Shown here piece after piece: positions 58,942 to 64,000 of a stretch of 64,000 bases of DNA. This DNA is from Paraescarpia echinospica (lineage: Eukaryota > Annelida > Polychaeta > Sabellida > Siboglinidae), in NCBI GenBank assembly GCA_020002185.1, contig CM034532.1, forward strand, positions 26,708,911 to 26,772,910. The letters run 5' to 3'. The position numbers were made by a program, and so were the translations under genes. The first letter of the stretch is position 1. Every line of letters starts with the position of its first letter. The notes below the pieces were generated by a model. It did not search any database, was not told the origin of the DNA, and was given only the letters and a program-made list of their open reading frames with translations.

Positions 58942-59249
58942 TATCCTCCGGCTGAGCCACCGGCCCGCTAATTCCATGGAGAAAACTCACAAAGGTATCC
59001 TAAAATATACATTTATTTTACAAAATTCCACAAAATTGTTACTCAGGTAAAGCAAAACCGCAAACTGCAAGTAAGCGCACATTTTTACACCCTCTCGACT
59101 CTTGAGAGTCCAGCGATTTGCAACAAATGGTAGCACCACACCACGGATCTATTGTATACGACAAACGGTGGCGCCACACCACGGAGCCCTTATGCCTGAA
59201 TATATTACGATTGAAAACAGCTCGCGTGTAATCGACGCAGTTACAAAGG
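58942..59249 (+). promoter_or_regulatory. POLR2F upstream region
   Basis: 308 bp between the TIR element and the POLR2F ATG. It contains an imperfect tandem pair, ATGGTAGCACCACACCACGGA (about 59127) and CGGTGGCGCCACACCACGGA (about 59165). No TATA box was seen, in keeping with a housekeeping promoter. Confidence 0.45.
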
Positions 59250-62994
<3,745 letters not shown>

Positions 62995-63410
62995 CATAAT
63001 ATTATGCAGCGAGTAAAATGAGTTATTGAAACTATTGCAGGTTGGGTGTTAGTTACTGCACTAACACCTGTCATTGTATTCCATCTCGGTTGACGCTAGT
63101 TCAAAGTAATAAGAAAAAGAAGGACCTTGTTATTTGACATCATCCATTATGTTCAATATCTAAGACATAGTGTAATTAGACTTGACACAGAATACCTGAT
63201 AGAGACTGCCAAAGTCACAACCAAGAGTGACAACCTAACTGTTGATTTTATTAGCAAGGATGTATGTTTGGTCTAAGTATTGGTTTAGACCAGTTCTCAA
63301 TGTAAATATTTATTTTACAATAAAAATGTCTATGAAAACTGTGTTGCTTGTGGTCAAAATACTAAAGCAGTCTATTTGTTGTCTGTACAGCTATCTGTTA
63401 GGAGTCGGTA
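62995..63410 (+). other. POLR2F 3' UTR and flank
   Basis: Contains ACAATAAAAATG at 63317, a likely polyadenylation signal about 325 bp past the stop. Nothing else recognised. Confidence 0.5.
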
Positions 63411-64000
63411 GGGGAGACCGGGGTAAGTTGAGCCATTTTTTACTGTTGGCAATCCTGTGTCTTAGATATGTCATAAAGAAAGATGGTTTGTATCATACTG
63501 CATAATACAACATGTCAAGCACACTTAGTAGTTATATCGTCCATGTAGGATCAGTACAGGCAGCATGGTGAGTTCAGAAAAAATGGTGGTCAAATGGCTC
63601 AACTTACCCTATCGATGGGGTAAGTTGATCCATGCATTGGGGTATTGTACTATTGCTAAGAAAGGTAGTTGGGAGAAAACACATTTTACACAGCATTACT
63701 ATCTTAGTTTGTTTATTTTTATATTTAAATTTGTTTAATTTTGACTTTATATTTTAGTTTTATGTAAAGCGCTATGAACGTTATGGATATGGTGCTATAT
63801 AAAATAAAGATTATTATTATATTATTTAACTCGCCAAATATTTTTATTTAAAATTAACTGTTTACATTGACCTTTAATTACATGACCAATATTTTCTTAT
63901 ACTATTCCGCCACAATGGCGTAGGTGCAGCGCTGGTTGAAACTAAACCAAGTAATGTGATTTTCGGCTACAAATTACAAGTTTAGTTTGTGAAAAATGTC
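63411..64000. mobile_element. Left end of a G-rich-TIR DNA element (runs off window)
   Basis: TA at 63409-63410, then GGGGAGACCGGGGTAAGTTG. The motif GGGGTAAGTTGA(G/T)CC occurs at 63420, inverted at 63596 (GGCTCAACTTACCC) and again at 63617. This is the clustered-motif layout of the pogo-like elements at 14855 and 58141. A LINE/SINE tail (63740-63818) lies inside. The right end is not in the window. Confidence 0.5.
63740..63818 (+). mobile_element. SINE/LINE 3' tail fragment
   Basis: TTTATGTAAAGCGCTATGAAC, then GATATGGTGCTATATAAAAT and (TTA)n, the same tail as 38900-38972. Confidence 0.55.

Overview
This 64 kb window is AT-rich, gene-poor animal nuclear DNA. Its two recognisable host genes have GT-AG introns, and the rest carries many kinds of transposable element: CR1-like, L2-like and Rex1-like LINEs, a Penelope-like element, a Ty3/gypsy LTR element, a pogo-like DNA transposon and a foldback-like element. 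The repeat mix and divergent gene sequences fit a marine invertebrate, most likely a lophotrochozoan such as a mollusc. That placement is an inference. A run of exactly 1,000 N (36895-37894) is a scaffold gap.

Host genes. At the left edge, on the minus strand, are the first three coding exons of PIGB, the ER mannosyltransferase of GPI-anchor synthesis; the gene runs off the window. Near the right edge, on the plus strand, is a complete five-exon POLR2F/RPB6 gene, a subunit shared by RNA polymerases I, II and III. Weaker candidates are a signal-peptide first exon in a CpG-rich block (50350-50407, minus), a possible terminal exon (10429-10623, minus), a possible first exon (12093-12205, minus) and a Cys-rich open segment (38040-38273, plus).

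Layout. 1-2.3 kb PIGB; 3.6-4.5 kb a TIR element; 5.8-8.9 kb an L2/CR1-like LINE (minus); 9-14.8 kb mostly featureless; 14.86-17.91 kb a pogo-like DNA transposon with a broken HTH_psq/DDE/PHD transposase; 19.7-31.7 kb a nest of four retroelements; 32-36.7 kb a nearly complete CR1-like LINE (plus); 36.9-37.9 kb gap; 38-41 kb repeats and GC-rich unique DNA; 41.1-44.0 kb a foldback-like element; 44-50 kb degenerate repeats; 50.3-52.9 kb a CpG/CRE-rich block and tandem repeats; 53.5-56.5 kb a duplicated segment whose second copy lies between 47-bp direct repeats; 57-59 kb repeats and a short TIR element; 59.2-63.0 kb POLR2F; 63.4 kb to the end, the left end of a further G-rich-TIR element.

The most informative part is the nest at 19.7-31.7 kb. 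A Ty3/gypsy element (LTRs 20120-20367 and 28331-28572) sits inside the GIY-YIG endonuclease domain of a Penelope-like element with a 4-bp TCTA duplication. That gypsy element is itself interrupted by a 5'-truncated Rex1-like LINE, and a second 5'-truncated LINE interrupts the Penelope element farther right. The gypsy gag is one open frame, but pol has lost its RT catalytic block and its integrase and carries a 7-copy, 72-bp, in-frame tandem repeat. The frameshifts in the full-length CR1-like LINE are nearly all single-base losses, most of them in homopolymer runs, which leaves open whether they are real mutations or consensus errors.
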